A stretch of 64,000 bases of DNA, taken from NCBI RefSeq assembly GCF_000282195.1, contig NZ_AKJT01000087.1, forward strand, positions 1 to 64,000. Direction: 5' to 3'. Of the stretch, positions 62,731 to 64,000 are shown one piece after another. Source of the DNA: Pseudomonas sp. GM18. Lineage in GTDB: Bacteria; Pseudomonadota; Gammaproteobacteria; Pseudomonadales; Pseudomonadaceae. The notes under the pieces were generated by a model, which was given only the letters and a program-made list of their open reading frames with translations, did no database searches and was not told the origin of the DNA. The number at the start of each line of letters is the position of its first letter. Positions within the stretch are counted from its first letter, which is position 1. The translations under genes were made by a program, and so were the position numbers.

Positions 62731-63368
62731 GCAAAGCAAGTAGGCAGATGGGCCTGGATTTTATGTTGGTCGATGAAGTTGAAGATCTGGTGGCGGGTGT
62801 TGATGAAGTCGGTCGCGGCCCGCTGTGCGGTGCCGTGGTGACGGCGGCGGTGATCCTCGATCCGAGCCGGCCGATCCTTGGCCTCAACGATTCGAAGAAG
62901 CTCACCGAAGCCCGCCGCGAAAAGCTCTACGACGAGATTTGCGAAAAAGCCCTGAGCTGGTGCATCGCTCGCGCCGAAGTCGAAGAAATCGACGAGTTGA
63001 ACATTCTCCATGCCACCATGCTGGCCATGCAGCGTGCGGTCGAGGGCCTGCACATTCAGCCGAAACTGGCGATGATCGACGGCAACCGGTGCCCGAAACT
63101 CTCGATGCGCGCCGAAGCGGTGGTGCAAGGCGACAGCAAAGTGCCGGCCATCGCTGCGGCGTCGATTCTGGCCAAGGTCAGTCGTGATCGTGAAATGGCG
63201 GCGTTCGAGCTGATTTACCCGGGTTACGGCATCGGTGGCCACAAAGGCTACCCGACGCCCGTTCATCTGGAAGCGCTGACGCGTCTGGGGCCGACACCGA
63301 TTCACCGCCGCTCGTTCGCCCCGGTACGCCTGGCGTATGAAGCGCGGGAAAACCTGATCGAGGGTTAG
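62727..63368 (+). CDS. rnhB: Ribonuclease HII
   Basis: RNase HII removes ribonucleotides embedded in DNA. The 213 residues show the catalytic D26-E27 in GVDEVGRGPLCG, LNDSKKLTEARR, the third Asp in MIDGNRCP and KVSRDREM. A stem-loop follows before dnaE. It ends the lpx operon. Confidence 0.97.
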   Translation: MSKASRQMGLDFMLVDEVEDLVAGVDEVGRGPLCGAVVTAAVILDPSRPILGLNDSKKLTEARREKLYDEICEKALSWCIARAEVEEIDELNILHATMLAMQRAVEGLHIQPKLAMIDGNRCPKLSMRAEAVVQGDSKVPAIAAASILAKVSRDREMAAFELIYPGYGIGGHKGYPTPVHLEALTRLGPTPIHRRSFAPVRLAYEARENLIEG

Positions 63369-63389
63369 TCGCAGGCTGATGTTTTACTC

Positions 63390-63413
63390 AAGGCCCGGTA
63401 CAATCCGGGCCTT
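63390..63413 (+). terminator. Terminator after rnhB
   Basis: AAGGCCCGG and CCGGGCCTT form a perfect 9-bp stem with a 6-base loop, followed by GTTGTCTT. It ends the lpx-rnhB transcript. Confidence 0.85.
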
Positions 63414-63450
63414 GTTGTCTTCACGTTTCTAGTTTCTAGACAGGATCACT

Positions 63451-64000
63451 ATGCCGGCTTCATTCGTTCATCTACGCCTGCACACTGAATATTCCCTGGT
63501 CGACGGTCTGGTGCGGATCAAACCGCTGGTCAAGACCCTGGTCGGTATGAACATGCCTGCCGTGGCGGTCACTGACCAGAACAACATGTGTTCCCTGGTC
63601 AAATTCTATAAAGCCGCCATGGGTGCCGGGATCAAGCCGATCTGTGGCGCCGACCTGTGGCTGTCGAACAAGGATCCGGACAACCCCTTGAGCCGGATCA
63701 GCCTGCTGGCGATGAACGCCACGGGTTATCGCAACCTTACCGAACTGATCTCCCGCGGTTTCATCGACGGCCAGCGCAATGGCTCGATCATCATCGAGCG
63801 CGAGTGGGTGGCCGAAGCCAGCGAAGGCTTGATCATGCTGTCGGCGGCGAAAGAGGGTGAGATCGGTCTGGCGATGCTCGGCGGCAATCCGGACGAAGCC
63901 GAAACCCTGGCTCGCGAGTGGATGGCGGTGTTCCCGGATCGTTTCTACCTGGAAATCCAGCGCACCAACCGCCCCAACGACGAAGAGCAACTGCACGGCG
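63451..64000 (+). CDS. dnaE: DNA polymerase III alpha subunit (5' part)
   Basis: The ATG at 63451 opens MPASFVHLRLHTEYSLVDG, the conserved start of DnaE, the replicative polymerase subunit. The first 183 residues visible are the PHP domain (VAVTDQNNMCSLVKFYKAAM, CGADLWLSN, LISRGFIDGQ). The frame stays open to the window end. The rest of the gene, about 1170 residues in all by family, lies outside. Confidence 0.96.
   Translation, partial: MPASFVHLRLHTEYSLVDGLVRIKPLVKTLVGMNMPAVAVTDQNNMCSLVKFYKAAMGAGIKPICGADLWLSNKDPDNPLSRISLLAMNATGYRNLTELISRGFIDGQRNGSIIIEREWVAEASEGLIMLSAAKEGEIGLAMLGGNPDEAETLAREWMAVFPDRFYLEIQRTNRPNDEEQLHG

Overview
The window is chromosomal DNA from a fluorescent Pseudomonas, most likely of the P. 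fluorescens group. The evidence is the gene content and order (guaB-guaA, cmoA-cmoB, dapE-ndvB, csdA-csdE-dapD, dapC-glnD-map, rpsB-tsf-...-dnaE), the GC-rich codon use, and several families of Pseudomonas REP/REPIN palindromes between genes. About 60 protein genes are supported. I see no tRNA, rRNA, CRISPR array, transposase or prophage gene.

Layout. Positions 1-7,000: leuA (minus strand, with a candidate 25-codon leader peptide), an M23 peptidase and xseA as an operon, and a LysR regulator divergent from a TSUP membrane protein. A conserved zinc-ribbon protein of unknown function follows. Positions 7,000-10,300: guaB and guaA, the two-step GMP branch, behind a near-consensus sigma-70 promoter. 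Positions 10,300-13,400: one 1012-residue toxin-like protein. Positions 13,460-21,850: a complete trehalose utilisation locus. It has the GntR-type repressor treR, a double palindromic operator, the EIIBC permease treP, phosphotrehalase treC, a LamB-type porin, a fused EIIA-HPr-EI protein and a small EIIB-like protein without its cysteine.

Positions 22,000-29,000: a Tat-exported multicopper oxidase overlapping tadA, the cmoAB tRNA-modification pair, and a run of small envelope proteins (YhhN, chagasin-like lipoprotein, DUF4197, YbaY-type lipoprotein and a low-GC YbaY-like relative). Positions 29,000-41,620: plsB, a cold-shock protein, rlmA-dapE, ndvB, tcdA, csdA-sufE, dapD and a Spx/ArsC-like protein. 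Positions 41,800-43,300: the most disturbed spot in the window, where a shattered Na+/H+ antiporter pseudogene runs head-on into a low-GC astacin-like metallopeptidase gene. Positions 43,470-48,400: dapC, glnD and map. Positions 48,600-64,000: the conserved translation and envelope supercluster rpsB, tsf, pyrH, frr, uppS, cdsA, dxr, rseP, bamA, skp, lpxD, fabZ, lpxA, lpxB, rnhB and the start of dnaE, which runs off the window.

How it fits together. Most of the window is housekeeping. Three dap genes (dapE, dapD, dapC) lie within 11 kb and serve lysine and peptidoglycan synthesis. The supercluster couples protein synthesis to the isoprenoid carrier, phospholipid, lipid A and outer-membrane protein assembly. 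The accessory content is the toxin-like gene, the trehalose PTS locus, the low-GC YbaY-like gene and the antiporter/metallopeptidase scar. No gene set looked to me like a wholly new system. The best leads are the leuA leader with attenuator-like pairing, the toxin-like protein whose ChaN/Tiki-like signature residues appear replaced, the cysteine-less EIIB in a self-sufficient trehalose PTS, and the metallopeptidase/pseudogene junction.
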